A stretch of DNA of 64,000 nt from Atrina japonica. Lineage: Eukaryota > Mollusca > Bivalvia > Pterioida > Pinnidae. The notes beneath the pieces were generated by a model. That model saw only the letters and a program-made list of their open reading frames with translations, did no database searches and was not told where the DNA came from. The DNA is taken from the NCBI GenBank assembly GCA_030159075.1, contig BROG01000128.1, positions 1,106,501 through 1,170,500 on the forward strand. Reading direction: 5' to 3'. Shown here piece by piece: positions 56,801 to 61,354 of the stretch. How positions within the stretch are numbered: the first letter of the stretch is position 1; each line of letters starts with the position of its first letter. The position numbers and the translations under genes were made by a program.

Positions 56801-58036
56801 GAACCATGAAGTCTTCTACTTCTGGTGAACGCAGGTTTGAGCCCTGCTGGAACCGAAGCTGATATAATATGAGAAAAATTGCCAGTTATCTTGTGGAAGG
56901 CTGTTGGTCTCTTCCTGGTTACAGTATATCCAGGTTCTCTCCTCCAACATTGAAAACTGGCGCCACTATATAACTGAAAAAAAGATATTGATTGTGGTGT
57001 AAAAAACAATTTAAAATTTAAAATATAAAATCAAAATTAAATGAAACATTCATAAACAACTGAATATCACATCTTTCTAATTTTGTAATACATGTACTGT
57101 TTTAATATTATTTTGTATTTATATATTTGATTTTATTATACCTTCTGTTAAAACCTCATAATCTGATTGGTAGAGAGAGATCTGTAAATTTTCAATGTCA
57201 CCCGCTCATTTAACAAAGATAAATAAGCCAGGGTGACATTCCAAAAAATGTCACATGTGCCAAAGTTATGCATGTACGGTTCATCCCAGTGAGAGGTTTT
57301 TGTCATAAAAAAAACATTTTTAGGCTATTTGTTTTGTACTTCTTAGCTTGCTGGTTAATAGTTGAGATGTAAAATGTTCCTTTTAAATTAATGTCCATTT
57401 AACACCTGATCCAATTACATATATATGATAATATGTTAAAGCAAACAGATATGACACCTGGACCCGGTTGCACAACACATCTTTAAATTTAACGTACTGT
57501 TAGCCCATTGGTTTAACATTGGTTAACTTCACGTTAACGCTAACAACCGGTTGTGCAACTGGGTCCTGGTGTAATAAAATAAATATAACATTCATGAGAG
57601 GGAGATATTGCATATTTTCTCTACTCGGAAAGCATTGTTGACTGGTGTGAAAATATACAATATCACCCTCTCATGAAAGTAATTGGAATAAATTAAGTTA
57701 TATAAGTATTGTTTGACAAGAAAAGTTTTGTTTGTTACATGTGTAATGTTTGAATTTAAGTTTAAAATTTGGTACTTAGATTGTTGGTGAATTGGTCTAC
57801 AGGATATTTATTAGAGTTAGTAATTCAATTTTTTTACCATTTTAAAATTGTAAATAAAGATTGGAGATGCAGATTTGATTAATTGACTTGTAGATAAATG
57901 ACATGGAGACTGATTTAGAGGGATTTTTTGGATATATGTGCAGTAAAATCCCGACGCCATTTGATCAGGATCCAGATATTCTACCAGAGGAAGTAGATTA
58001 TTTCACCGCACCTTTCAACAGAGCCAGACAAGACCA
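21559..58036 (+). CDS. anoctamin (TMEM16) family protein, N-terminal part, 8 joined exons
   Basis: Eight exons, each bounded by AG and GT and compatible in phase, give about 251 continuous residues. Residues 1-110 are a low-complexity cytoplasmic leader: first proline/glutamine-rich (SYPGYPPQPPQAPQP), then acidic (IDGEEE, NADDEESKL). From about residue 114 the anoctamin N-terminal domain begins, with LKFRDGQRNIDYVLAY, then FVKVHAPWETLTKYAEL, then VDYFTAPFNRARQDQ. These three motifs are hallmarks of vertebrate-type anoctamins (ANO1-7 branch, closest by eye to ANO4/5/6). Family members are dimeric calcium-activated chloride channels or phospholipid scramblases, but the part that decides which lies beyond the window. 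The initiator Met is upstream of 21559. Introns are 16.8, 3.6, 2.9, 4.8, 5.1, 1.2 and 1.3 kb. I leave the gene symbol empty because the paralogue cannot be fixed from this fragment. Confidence 0.9.
21735..21862 (+). mobile_element. dispersed repeat ACTCAAGTCTGAGA, copy 1
   Basis: It matches 59945-60060: TTGACTCAAGTCTGAGA, TTCTCAACCTGGC, CAGATTTCAGGA and GTTGAGTAAAATATTTAGAC come in the same order. Confidence 0.65.
21938..22325. repeat. 34-bp minisatellite, 11 units
   Basis: The unit is GGTCGATGGCAAAAGGACAT plus GTACAGTGCATGTA. Two units carry extra ACATGTA/CATGTA insertions. The - strand open frame is a shadow. Confidence 0.95.
22508..22606. repeat. (TA)n(CA)n compound microsatellite
   Basis: About 33 TA dinucleotides are followed by about 11 CA. 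Confidence 0.95.
22717..23268 (-). repeat. 36-bp minisatellite, 15 units, open on - strand
   Basis: The plus-strand unit is GTCTGGACCAGTAGCGAGCT plus GTGGCGGGATGTAACT. Units strictly alternate between AGCGAGC-type and AGCTAGC-type, a 72-bp dimer. The - strand frame from an ATG at 23270 gives about 182 residues of the 12-residue repeat PPQLATGPDSY(I/V). In that frame the inner-unit differences are CTC/CTA/CTT (Leu), CAG/CAA (Gln) and GTC/ATC (Val/Ile). It is GC-rich against its AT-rich intron. There is no promoter, partner exon or known domain, so I call it a repeat with possible coding capacity. Confidence 0.9.
23605..23778 (-). mobile_element. MetaSINE-like SINE, reverse
   Basis: The - strand reads a degraded tRNA head (GGCCTCTTTGGCCAAATGG ... 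TCAACCAAGAAG), the B-box region GGTTTGAACCCTTCTGGAAC, and the body with TTTACTCCTCCACCATTAAA. The 3' tail is missing. Confidence 0.6.
23850..24117 (+). mobile_element. tRNA-derived SINE, second family
   Basis: The tRNA-like head is GTGGCTCCATGGTAGAGTGC with box B GGGTTCGAGCTTC. The body has CAGATGAAACCGTAAAAAAC, AGGTCCTGTGTCACAG and AATGGTCATAAGTGCCAAGC. It ends GATATCTCCATATTAGTGAA, TTCTTGAGTGGGATGTTAAA, CAACAAAAC. The tail differs from the 7623 family and recurs at 30455 and 56195. Confidence 0.75.
24186..24442. repeat. 20-bp minisatellite, about 13 units
   Basis: The unit is ACATGTATGATGTGTGGTAC, with some units lacking the GT. Open frames on the - strand are shadows. Confidence 0.95.
24593..24652. 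repeat. 28-bp duplication
   Basis: ATGTACATGTAAATAACACC plus GAATAGAC is present twice in tandem. Confidence 0.85.
24691..24800 (+). mobile_element. MITE fragment starting ATACAGTCAAACCTG
   Basis: The left end resembles the TACAGTAAAACCTG family. The interior has GGTCTCTTA-type motifs like 4221-4387. The right end is not clear. Confidence 0.4.
25317..25494 (+). mobile_element. TACAGTAAAACCTG MITE, copy 2
   Basis: The left end is TACAGTAAAACCTGCTTTAG and the right end CAGGTTTCATTGTA. The interior carries two GTATAAAGANCACCT motifs. The two ends are inverted repeats over 14 bp. Confidence 0.75.
25500..26027. other. intronic, nothing recognised
   Basis: AT-rich intron sequence without arrays, element ends or exon-like signals that I could support. 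Confidence 0.5.
26028..26655 (+). mobile_element. Helitron-like dispersed repeat with 3' hairpin
   Basis: The body contains CTTCTTCTCTGAAACCACTG, GATTTTGCTGAAACTTGAT and AAATTTTCTTCTCCAGAACA, phrases shared in type with 39257-39980. It ends CAGGTGAGCGATT, then TAGGCCTAAGAAGGCCT (a short hairpin) and CTTGTT. A terminal hairpin followed by a short tail and no inverted ends suits a non-autonomous Helitron-like element. No Rep/helicase is present. Confidence 0.5.
27134..27316 (+). mobile_element. TACAGTAAAACCTG MITE, copy 3
   Basis: Its left end is TACAGTAAAACCTGCTATAG. The interior tracks copy 1 at 4944 almost motif for motif (CTCTATATAAGAATAACCTG, TTGAACCTGTGTATAAGG, GGTCCCTTGGGTGG). The right end is AGGTTTCTCTGTA. 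Confidence 0.75.
27317..28738. other. intronic, nothing recognised
   Basis: No array or element ends were found. A GGGATGAATGAGTTAA motif at about 28678 belongs to the small dispersed repeat seen at 20928 and 44705. Confidence 0.45.
28739..29692. repeat. 106-bp minisatellite, about 8-9 units
   Basis: The unit runs TTTATACCGACTGAGTTCAG, AGTTTATTTAAGTCAGTTGT, GATATACTGGTAGTGGCAGT, AGCCAGTAGTACACATTGTA, then GTGTGACAATAGTACACATTGTAGAG. Units carry GAGTTC/GTGTTC and AGTTG/AGTCG variants in recurring combinations. The last unit is decayed. Confidence 0.95.
29772..29885. repeat. 37-bp repeat, 3 units
   Basis: ATAATGGTGGACTTGTGTCA plus CAAACACTGGTCCTATT occurs three times. Confidence 0.9.
29970..30031. 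repeat. poly-C (51) followed by poly-A (11)
   Basis: Uninterrupted C from 29970 to 30020, then A to 30031. The length is probably imprecise in any assembly. Confidence 0.95.
30440..30520 (+). mobile_element. SINE 3' tail, second family
   Basis: GTGACGTCTCCATATGAGTG, TTCTTGAGTGGGACGATAAA and CAACAATAAAC match the 3' end of 23850-24117. The tRNA head is not recognisable. Confidence 0.6.
30566..30757. mobile_element. TATACAGGG...TTTTCGCCC MITE
   Basis: The left end TATACAGGGAAATTTTCGCC (30570 on) and the right end GGGCGAAAATAACCCTGTAT (30734-30753) are inverted repeats over about 20 bp. A degraded relative lies at 62336-62572. The CTGTATACAG palindrome at both edges obscures the target duplication. 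Confidence 0.75.
31735..31985 (+). mobile_element. ACTTGTC/GACAAGT dispersed repeat, copy 2
   Basis: Homologous to 12160-12352. It has several ACTTGTCC boxes and the inverted pair CACTTGTCAATTCGGACAAGTG at 31889-31910. Confidence 0.6.
31986..35942. other. repeat-poor intron segment
   Basis: Almost 4 kb, by far the longest part without arrays, element ends or long open frames. I looked for short exons with acceptor and donor in the required phase and found none convincing. Confidence 0.5.
35943..36240. mobile_element. MITE with GGCCAGTTTCACTAAAGG ends
   Basis: The left end GGCCAGTTTCACTAAAGGTT (continuing GTAACGT) and the right end AGTTACAACCTTTAGTGAAA (then TTGAAATTGGCC) are inverted repeats of about 28 bp with a 6-bp insertion in the right one. 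It is about 300 bp with no coding capacity. Confidence 0.75.
36885..37860. repeat. 79-bp minisatellite, about 10 units
   Basis: The core unit is CCATGTACCGTAGTACCAGT, ACTGTACTGTTGTAATACTT, AATACATACTGGGTCTCATG, TTTTGTGTATTGCCTTTAG. The right third (37555-37745) is a different, shorter subfamily of about 62 bp with GAATACAAAGTGGATCTCAT. Confidence 0.9.
38371..38389. repeat. poly-G run
   Basis: About 19 consecutive G, 85 bp upstream of an anoctamin exon. Confidence 0.9.
38475..38567 (+). CDS. anoctamin exon b (proline-rich/acidic leader)
   Basis: The acceptor TTTTTCTTTTACAG and donor GTAGGA bound 93 bp. With the G left from exon a it starts Glu and reads EVSPAPPEGNLYPQMDEPEA then KPPAPIGFEQQ, ending with one base over. 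It contains the first in-frame ATG of the joined coding sequence (38516), a fallback start if no upstream Met exists. Other frames contain stops or are compositionally unlike coding DNA. Proline-rich and acidic content continues from exon a, which supports joining them. Confidence 0.8.
38779..38876. repeat. CT-rich microsatellite
   Basis: Mixed (TCTC)n and (TCTG)n tract. Confidence 0.9.
39257..39980 (+). mobile_element. Helitron-like repeat beginning TTTTTAGCTCACC
   Basis: The start TTTTTAGCTCACCTTAGC is followed by CTTCTTCTCTCCTGCCATTG and ATGGATTTTGATGAAAATTG. Later ACTTCATCTCAAGAACTAGC and TTTTAACCAAAATTAAGCTA resemble the 26028 repeat in style. The right end is not defined and no genes are present. 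Confidence 0.45.
40323..40676. repeat. duplicated block around (TA)n
   Basis: The segment CCATTTGTCTTCATTTCATG through ACACACATATAGTAAATG (40326-40427) plus (TA)n and AAACTAAACAAATGG is repeated at 40521-40682. The copies differ only by single-base gains or losses (for example GATGTACTA versus GATGCTACTA). Confidence 0.85.
40930..41376 (+). mobile_element. Helitron-like repeat with 3' hairpin
   Basis: It starts TTTAGCTCGCCAGGGGAAAG. The interior repeats the phrases GGGCCCTGATATTTCACATA and AGTGACCTTGACTTTGAACT. It ends GTTGTCTTCTGACAAC, a 6-bp-stem hairpin, then TCTTGTTTT. The end structure parallels 26028-26655. Confidence 0.5.
41898..42015. repeat. CA-rich degenerate microsatellite
   Basis: Imperfect CACACA/CATGC repeats. 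Confidence 0.8.
42179..42240 (+). CDS. anoctamin exon c
   Basis: 62 bp between the acceptor TTTTTAATAG and donor GTGGGT. With the carried G it reads VDAANGKGQVNDVAVNMEDA then K, and ends in phase 0. It is a hydrophilic leader segment with no recognised motif. Support comes from exact phase continuity with both neighbours and the absence of stops in this frame. Being short and unconserved, it could be alternatively used. Confidence 0.7.
42645..43220. repeat. dispersed repeat with internal 240-bp duplication
   Basis: It starts TTTTTATGCCCCTGAGCTGA. The block TATCAGACACAGTGTTGATT ... GGAATAGCCTAGTCCAAATG ... CAAATTAAGCCCAGCTA (about 42860-42993) is repeated at about 43090-43220 with point differences. 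Confidence 0.65.
43655..44160. repeat. 59-bp minisatellite, about 7-8 units
   Basis: The unit is GATTTCCTGATATATAATTA, TTGTTATTTAGTCCTGTTAT, CCCAGGTGTTTTGTATCAT. It is progressively degenerate to the right. Confidence 0.9.
44705..44785 (+). mobile_element. dispersed repeat, copy 2
   Basis: It matches 20928-21001 (GACTGGTCTAAGTAATTGAT, TACAGAAGAGTCCATTG, TTTTTCAGGGGTT). Confidence 0.6.
44789..45084. mobile_element. GACCCAGTTGTT MITE, CAG target
   Basis: The left end GACCCAGTTGTTGTTCATCT and right end AGATGAACAACTGGGTC are inverted repeats (one 3-base slip). CAG flanks both sides as a direct repeat (44786-44788, 45085-45087). The interior is packed with GGTTAAA/TTTAACC motifs, so the whole element can fold. 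A sister copy is at 57461-57565. Confidence 0.8.
45186..45212 (+). CDS. anoctamin microexon d
   Basis: 27 bp between the acceptor GCTGCATTAG and donor GTAAGG, phase 0 at both ends, coding EEAIDGEEE. It extends the acidic stretch begun in exon c and continued in exon e. Because it is symmetric in phase it could be skipped without changing frame. It is short enough to be chance, but a strong donor and matching composition favour it. Confidence 0.65.
45213..47640. other. intronic, nothing recognised
   Basis: AT-rich intron with scattered ACATGTA motifs and a short (AT)n at about 45739. The open frames on either strand show no coding character. Confidence 0.45.
47640..47925. repeat. 59-bp minisatellite, 5 units
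   Basis: The unit is AGTAGTAAGGGACCATTTAG, TAATTTGAGGTTGTTCCCTT, TCTCATAGCAGGCCACAAG, with moderate divergence. Confidence 0.9.
48463..48540 (+). CDS. candidate anoctamin cassette exon
   Basis: Between exons d and e, the acceptor TATAATTGACACAG and donor GTACAG frame 78 bp in phase 0 at both ends. It codes LNEGDSPEHMSMIQDNELLL then QDRSNS, hydrophilic like the flanking leader. Including or skipping it keeps the reading frame. The open frame runs on past the donor to about 48669, so retention is also possible. Evidence is splice-site and phase only. Confidence 0.3.
48541..49972. other. intronic, nothing recognised
   Basis: AT-rich. No arrays, element ends or further phase-compatible exons that I would defend. 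Confidence 0.45.
49973..50047 (+). CDS. anoctamin exon e (acidic linker)
   Basis: 75 bp, acceptor ATTTTACCCCAG, donor GTGAAA, phase 0 at both ends. It codes AGSRTAENENADDEESKLID then KQMQQ. It is strongly acidic with a short basic-glutamine end, leading straight into the conserved domain in the next exon. Codon usage and lack of stops match the other exons. The donor GTGAAA is weaker than the rest. Confidence 0.75.
50585..50705. repeat. 75-bp tandem duplication
   Basis: TCCAGTAAAGAAGATACATG plus TAGGTTGAGGTCAG appears twice (50597 and 50669). Confidence 0.8.
50757..50835. repeat. (TA)n microsatellite
   Basis: About 38 TA dinucleotides flanked on both sides by TGTACATGTATATG-like sequence. 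Confidence 0.95.
51480..52115. repeat. 27-bp CCAAT-containing minisatellite, about 23 units
   Basis: The unit is GCCTCATGTTAACCTGGCCA plus ATAATTG. Many units contain TGGCCAATAATTGGCC, a palindrome that holds a CCAAT box on each strand. Others have CCAGTAATTGG, keeping one. It ends about 190 bp before a TATA-like motif at 52301. The period is 9 codons, so the open frames on both strands are shadows. Confidence 0.95.
52301..52307 (+). promoter_or_regulatory. candidate TATA box of internal promoter
   Basis: TATAAAT lies 51 bp upstream of the ATG of the candidate alternative first exon, placing a start site near 52331 and a 5' leader of about 20 bp. In this AT-rich DNA the motif is common by chance, so its position is the main argument. 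Confidence 0.25.
52352..52423 (+). CDS. candidate alternative first exon of the anoctamin gene
   Basis: ATGATG opens a 24-codon frame, MMGDKDDIVLIEKNLSSGNE then VEND, that ends exactly in phase 0 at a good donor (GAT|GTAAGA). The next downstream gene exon, 55185, starts in phase 0 with VINEQATLKF, so joining them gives a start directly before the conserved domain. An in-frame TGA sits at 52325, so the first ATG is a real candidate start. The acidic, hydrophilic content resembles the main leader. There is no conservation evidence. A chance ORF is possible but needs ATG, open frame, phase and donor to coincide. Confidence 0.45.
52424..53189. other. intronic, nothing recognised
   Basis: No arrays or element ends. 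AT-rich. Confidence 0.45.
53190..53400. repeat. degenerate 22-31-bp repeat, about 8 units
   Basis: Units of GGTCACTCACATGTGACCCC plus ATATACATGTA, shortened to the right. Many contain the TCACATGTGA palindrome. Confidence 0.85.
54030..54138. repeat. 52-bp tandem duplication
   Basis: ATACATTTAGTAATACATCT plus TGTCAGAAAATATAATTTTT plus AGATTAGAT is present twice. Confidence 0.85.
54150..54425 (-). mobile_element. MetaSINE-like SINE, full length, reverse
   Basis: The - strand reads a tRNA-like head (GTGGCCTCCATGACCGAGTG, then GATTAGAGCATC, B-box area GGTTTGAGCCCTATTGGAAT), the body TTGTCAGTTTACTTGCTGAA, GATCGGTGGTCTCTTCCCGG and TTCTCTCTTCCGCCATTAAA, and the 3' end GTCGAGTGTGGTGTAAAACA. It is the same family as 7623-7865. 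Confidence 0.75.
54550..54717. mobile_element. possible diverged MITE
   Basis: The left end TATGGAACCTTGCTAGAATA and right end TTCTTTAGTGAGGTTCTACT are imperfect inverted repeats (GAACCT...CTAAAGAAC). Interior motifs are of the 'GTCTCTTAACTGAAGGAC' type. Confidence 0.4.
55185..55358 (+). CDS. anoctamin exon f (start of conserved N-terminal domain)
   Basis: 174 bp, acceptor ATCTCTGTTACAG, donor GTAATG, phase 0 at both ends. It contains LKFRDGQRNIDYVLAYEPG, the signature strand-turn-strand that opens the anoctamin cytoplasmic domain. A charged helix follows (EEKKRERRKKFEDNLKHEG) and then LELEYEGKE. This arrangement, 'FRDGxRxIDYVLxY ... ERRKxFExNLxxxGLELE', is shared across ANO3-7 in vertebrates. 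The domain lies in the cytosol and helps dimer assembly in known structures. This is the firmest exon in the window. Confidence 0.93.
55590..55910. repeat. degenerate 47-bp repeat, about 6 units
   Basis: Units of GTATTGCTCTCCATTGCATT plus AGAATGGCCACAATAGACAA, strongly diverged. One unit has a long insert near 55830. Confidence 0.75.
55935..56160 (-). mobile_element. MetaSINE-like SINE, reverse, 5' truncated
   Basis: The - strand has GTTGGAACCTAAGTTGGTTT, TTCACCAGTTTACTTGCAGA, GCCGGTTGTCTCTCCC, the TTTTTCCTCCACCATTAAAA block and the tail GAGTAAAACACC. The head is incomplete. Confidence 0.65.
56161..56262 (+). mobile_element. SINE 3' tail, second family
   Basis: GGTGACATCGCCATATTGTG, ATTCTTGGTGGTATGTTAAA and CAACAATAAAAC match the tail of 23850-24117. 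It abuts the reverse SINE above. Confidence 0.6.
56525..56623 (+). CDS. anoctamin exon g
   Basis: 99 bp, acceptor TTACTATTTTCAG, donor GTAAGG, phase 0 at both ends. It reads TSKNGKTCFVKVHAPWETLT then KYAELTNMKMPLA. 'FVKxHAPWExLxxYAExxxxKMPL' is one of the most conserved stretches of the anoctamin N-terminal domain in ANO3-7-type members. It joins directly to exon f in the expected order, so the identification is firm. Confidence 0.93.
56763..57035 (+). mobile_element. MetaSINE-like SINE, full length
   Basis: The tRNA-like head GTAGCCTCCATGGTAGAGTG, GTTAGAGCATTGTG, B box GGTTTGAGCCC. The body has TTGCCAGTTATCTTGTGGAA, GGCTGTTGGTCTCTTCC and GTTCTCTCCTCCAACATTGA. It ends GTGGTGTAAAAAACAATTTA with an A/T-rich tail. 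Confidence 0.8.
57461..57565. mobile_element. GACCCGGTTG MITE, CTG target
   Basis: The left end GACCCGGTTGCACAAC and right end GTTGTGCAACTGGGTC are inverted repeats of 16 bp with one mismatch. The interior has CATTGGTTTAACATTGGTTA and CACGTTAACGCTAAC. CTG is present as a direct repeat at 57458-57460 and 57566-57568. It is a short relative of 44789-45084. Confidence 0.8.
57591..57677. mobile_element. 87-bp foldback element
   Basis: TTCATGAGAGGGAGATATTG plus CATATTTTC pairs with GAAAATATACAATATCACCC plus TCTCATGAA. About 29 bp of nearly perfect inverted repeat flank a 29-nt loop. It begins 23 bp after the previous MITE. Confidence 0.8.
57894..58036 (+). CDS. anoctamin exon h
   Basis: 143 bp, acceptor TTGACTTGTAG, donor GTAAGT, starts in phase 0 and leaves two bases (CA). 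It reads INDMETDLEGFFGYMCSKIP, TPFDQDPDILPEEVDYFTAP, FNRARQD. 'YFTAPFNRxRQ' precedes 'FLI' in several family members, just before the conserved FF-containing segment that leads to the first membrane helix. Reading through the donor gives CAG TAA. The next exon must supply one base and is probably outside the window or is the doubtful 58698 candidate. Confidence 0.9.
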
Positions 58037-58044
58037 GTAAGTGT

Positions 58045-58330
58045 TGGAGATTTAGGCTTTCAAGGTCGCTTAAGTGACCTTTATGATCTAATTCTGCCAG
58101 TTGTTTGTGGGGGTTGTGTCATGTGCAAACTTTTGATCACTTTTAACGTCTGCTAAAAGTCACAAAGACTTTCTTCAAATTTGGAATGTAGCATATCAAG
58201 GGGGTTGGTAACAGAAGTCATGGATTTCCTCAGCCCTGGGGCAGGGCAGGGACTCAGGTGACAATCCTTTTTGTTTGCATCCAAGATATGATCAATGACA
58301 AAACATTTTCTTTTTTTAAGGTCACCTTGT
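58045..58330. mobile_element. dispersed repeat fragment
   Basis: It has a small palindrome GGTCGCTTAAGTGACC near 58064, followed by phrases like CTTTTAACGTCTGCTAAAAG and AGTCATGGATTTCCTCAGCC, similar in style to the Helitron-like repeats at 26028 and 39257. Its ends are not defined. Confidence 0.35.
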
Positions 58331-58697
58331 AGTCACTTTTATTTGAAAAAACCACTTCACAAAATATTAAATATTACATTTATTAAATGTAAAAACTACT
58401 TTAAATCTTTTTTCGTGTCAAATGTAATTCTTATGATATCATGAAAATGTTATGCAATTTGCTCCATTTATTTGTCTGTGGAAAGCATATCTTACAACGA
58501 ATTACTGGTAAGAAAAAAATATGAAAAAATTCCTCTGAAAGATTTTGTGAATGAAGATCAGAGGGTTGTTAGAACAATTGAACACTTATTATTTTCAGCA
58601 AGTTTGCACCAGTTTGAATTTTTATCTACACATTAGAAATGTCGACTTGCAATGTCTTACTACTGCTAATGATTTGATGTTTAATGTTTGATAACAG

Positions 58698-58754
58698 GTT
58701 CCTAATAGGAAATGAAGGAGGATCTAAATCCATACACAAATACAAAAACAATAG
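58698..58754 (+). CDS. doubtful anoctamin exon i
   Basis: The acceptor TGTTTGATAACAG precedes a G that completes exon h's CA as Gln, then FLIGNEGGSKSIHKYKNN and a donor-like GTATCA. The start 'QFLI.N' is what anoctamins have at this point. The following residues lack the expected FF and the arginine-rich RSRIV segment, and the frame runs open to 58941 without looking conserved. It may be a pseudo-exon, a decayed or alternative exon, or coincidence. Confidence 0.25.
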
Positions 58755-59059
58755 GTATCACCAGGTCTTCCTGTTTTGTGTTCCCTGTGTTTCTACACTT
58801 TCAACCAGAATTGAAATATTAATGTTTTTTCAGCCTATTGACTTACATATTCAAGAGACTCTAGGTTACAAATTACTTTATTTACTAATTTTTTCCAAAA
58901 TTTCTTTATGGTTTCTTTGGATACTAACAGAATCTGTTTAGATAGAATTTCCTTTGTTAGTACAGATTTGTGACTCTCTCCAACACATGCCTAGAGTAGA
59001 TAATTCCTTTAGATTTGGGTTCAGGTTATCTTCCTTTGCTTATAATATTTTTGCTTAAT

Positions 59060-59580
59060 AATCAGATGTACAACATTAAATGTCACACAAGAAATTAAAG
59101 GTCACACAATAAGAGGTGTAAAAGTCACACAATAAAAGGTATAAAGGTCACATAATAAGAAGTATGGAGGTCCCACAATGGGAGTTATAAAAAGTCATAC
59201 AACAAGAAGTATTAAAGGTCACACTATAAAAGACTTAAAAAGACTAAGAGGTCAAAAGTCACCCAGTTAGAGGTAAAAAGGTCACAATGAATTAAAGATC
59301 ATACAATCAATTAAAAGTCATGCATTGAATTAAAGGTCAAACAATGAATAAAGGGCTATACAATCAATTGAAGATCATGCATTGAATTAAAGGTCAAACA
59401 ATGAATTAAAGGTCGAACAATCAATTAAAAGTCATGCATTGAATTAAAGGTCACGCAAAGAATTAAAGGTAAAATGATAAGTAGTGTTAAAGGTCACACA
59501 ATAAGAAGTGTCAAAGTTCACAATACACTAGATGTCATAATGAATTAAAGGTCAAGCAATAAGAAAGTCACAAAGTAAGA
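59060..59580. repeat. degenerate AAAGGTCACACAATAAG repeats
   Basis: Over twenty copies of AAAGGTCACACAAT and GAATTAAAGGTCAAACAAT-type units, 19-30 bp long. Confidence 0.85.
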
Positions 59581-59656
59581 AGTTTTTTGCATATATAGAC
59601 ATTTTGTTAATATACTGAATCATACATCTAAATGGCATTACATTACTTTAAAAATA

Positions 59657-59726
59657 ATCACAAAAACTAAAGGGTAGTAATCACAAAAACTAAAGGGTAG
59701 TAATCACAAAAACTAAAGGGTAGTAT
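59657..59726. repeat. 23-bp repeat, 3 units
   Basis: ATCACAAAAACTAAAGGGTA plus GTA, three times. Confidence 0.95.
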
Positions 59727-59944
59727 ATGATACTGTCTTCTTGTGTCTGCTAAGAAACTATACTGACTTGTAAAATTTGAAAAACCTGCTCAGAAAATTG
59801 CATAGACAGAAGTAGATGTGTGAATATCAGACAGACTAAAAATGAACCTGATGTAACTACCCTCTGTTATCACCTCACATAGTAATTTGCACAATGTTGC
59901 ACTCCATCTTGGACAAGATCGGAGCCTGGCACTATAAAACTTGA

Positions 59945-60060
59945 GACTTTACTCAAGTCTGAGAATATTCTCAACTTGGCTTGCTCAGTCAAACAGATTT
60001 CAGGACTAGCCAAACTTGAGTAGAATTTTTAGACTTCTGTAATGCTCAGGGCCATGGTGC
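59945..60060 (+). mobile_element. dispersed repeat ACTCAAGTCTGAGA, copy 2
   Basis: Homologous to 21735-21862. Confidence 0.65.
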
Positions 60061-60075
60061 CAGTTCCAGGTCCTG

Positions 60076-60223
60076 GGGCCCGTTTTACGAAAGGTCCTAA
60101 GTCCTAAATCCTAACTTTTAGTCCTAACTACCATGGCAACGCATCGCTGATTGGTCAGTCCCATGACAATTAGGGCTAAGACCTAGGATTTAGGACTTAA
60201 GGCTTTTTGTAAAACTAGCACCA
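60076..60223. mobile_element. MITE with GGGCCCGTTTTACGAAAGG ends
   Basis: The left end GGCCCGTTTTACGAAAGGTC (continuing CTAAGTCCTAAATCCTA) pairs with the right end TAGGATTTAGGACTTAAGGC (then TTTTTGTAAAACTAGC). About 35 bp of imperfect inverted repeat. Confidence 0.75.
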
Positions 60224-60289
60224 GGTGCCAGTAAATTGAGAATTACCTTAAAATTTGACTTATCTCTGAATTCCTCACCAATATTTATG

Positions 60290-60376
60290 GTGCTGTTCCT
60301 ACAATATATGTTTATCATACAAGTATGTATTATAAGTATGTACATGTATATGTTTATCATACAAGTATGTATTAGA
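60290..60376. repeat. short duplication TATGTTTATCATACAAGTAT
   Basis: The 27-bp segment is present at 60306 and 60350. Confidence 0.8.
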
Positions 60377-60519
60377 TTATAGACAGATTTTCTGGCCAAC
60401 TTGATCTCCCAGTCAAAAGTTTCTTGTACAAAGTTTTTACAAGCTTTAATTATATACTATAATTTGTTCCCTACTAAAGGAACTGTTGGTTTAGTCAGTA
60501 TCCCCCAAATCCAGTAAAG

Positions 60520-60690
60520 GTTCTGACACACACACACTCACCAATAAGACAAATGCAAACATACACTTTACCACTATGGCTAAACACAAGCACACCCACT
60601 AAAACTTAAACACACTAGTACTCATTTAAACAAGCACACCCACTAAAACACATGTTCACTCACTAAAGCTAGCACACTCACTAAAGCACA
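60520..60690. repeat. degenerate CACTCACTAAAACACA repeats
   Basis: Irregular units of ACACACCCACTAAAACNNA. Confidence 0.7.
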
Positions 60691-61354
60691 TAATCAGTTA
60701 CTATAATTTCTTTTTTGTATATTTTTTGATAATTTGATTTTAAAAAAAAGGTCTTGATACATTTAAATGTATTTAGATTTTGGGATGGACAAAAGTGAGT
60801 AGTTCATTTTTAGCTAATTAAATGTTTAGCAAGTGGTTCACATTTCTATGCTTTGTTCTATGTGTTTATGAGAAGACTAACTCTTGTTGCAATGTCGCAA
60901 ACCTTTGAATAATAATGCTGTGAATCATTTTGATGTTTTAAAATATATTCCAGAAATTGATTGCTTTATTAATAGATTTGGTATGTTTTGACACATAGTG
61001 GAATTTGTTTGTAAAATTTGTCTTGGATAACAATGAGTTTGTTGTCATCACATTCATTTTCATAGAATCACCATGCTTAACTCGTCAACCCCTGTGGTCT
61101 CATTTAGACTCATCCAAATCAATAGATAGAATGGTCTACTGTCATAATTCAGGGGTGAGCAGGTTAACATTGCAGGTGAATTGTGTGCAGTATTTAGATT
61201 CAAAATCATACACTCCAAACTTCTGACTGTGGACTTTACCTTTCTTTGAAATTGATGAGTTCAAATGTTGCTACAGGGGTCAGTGAGTTAAATCAGCTAT
61301 GAGTAATTACATGTTATGAAGAACTTAATCAACTCTTATTCTGGAGGTGGAAGC

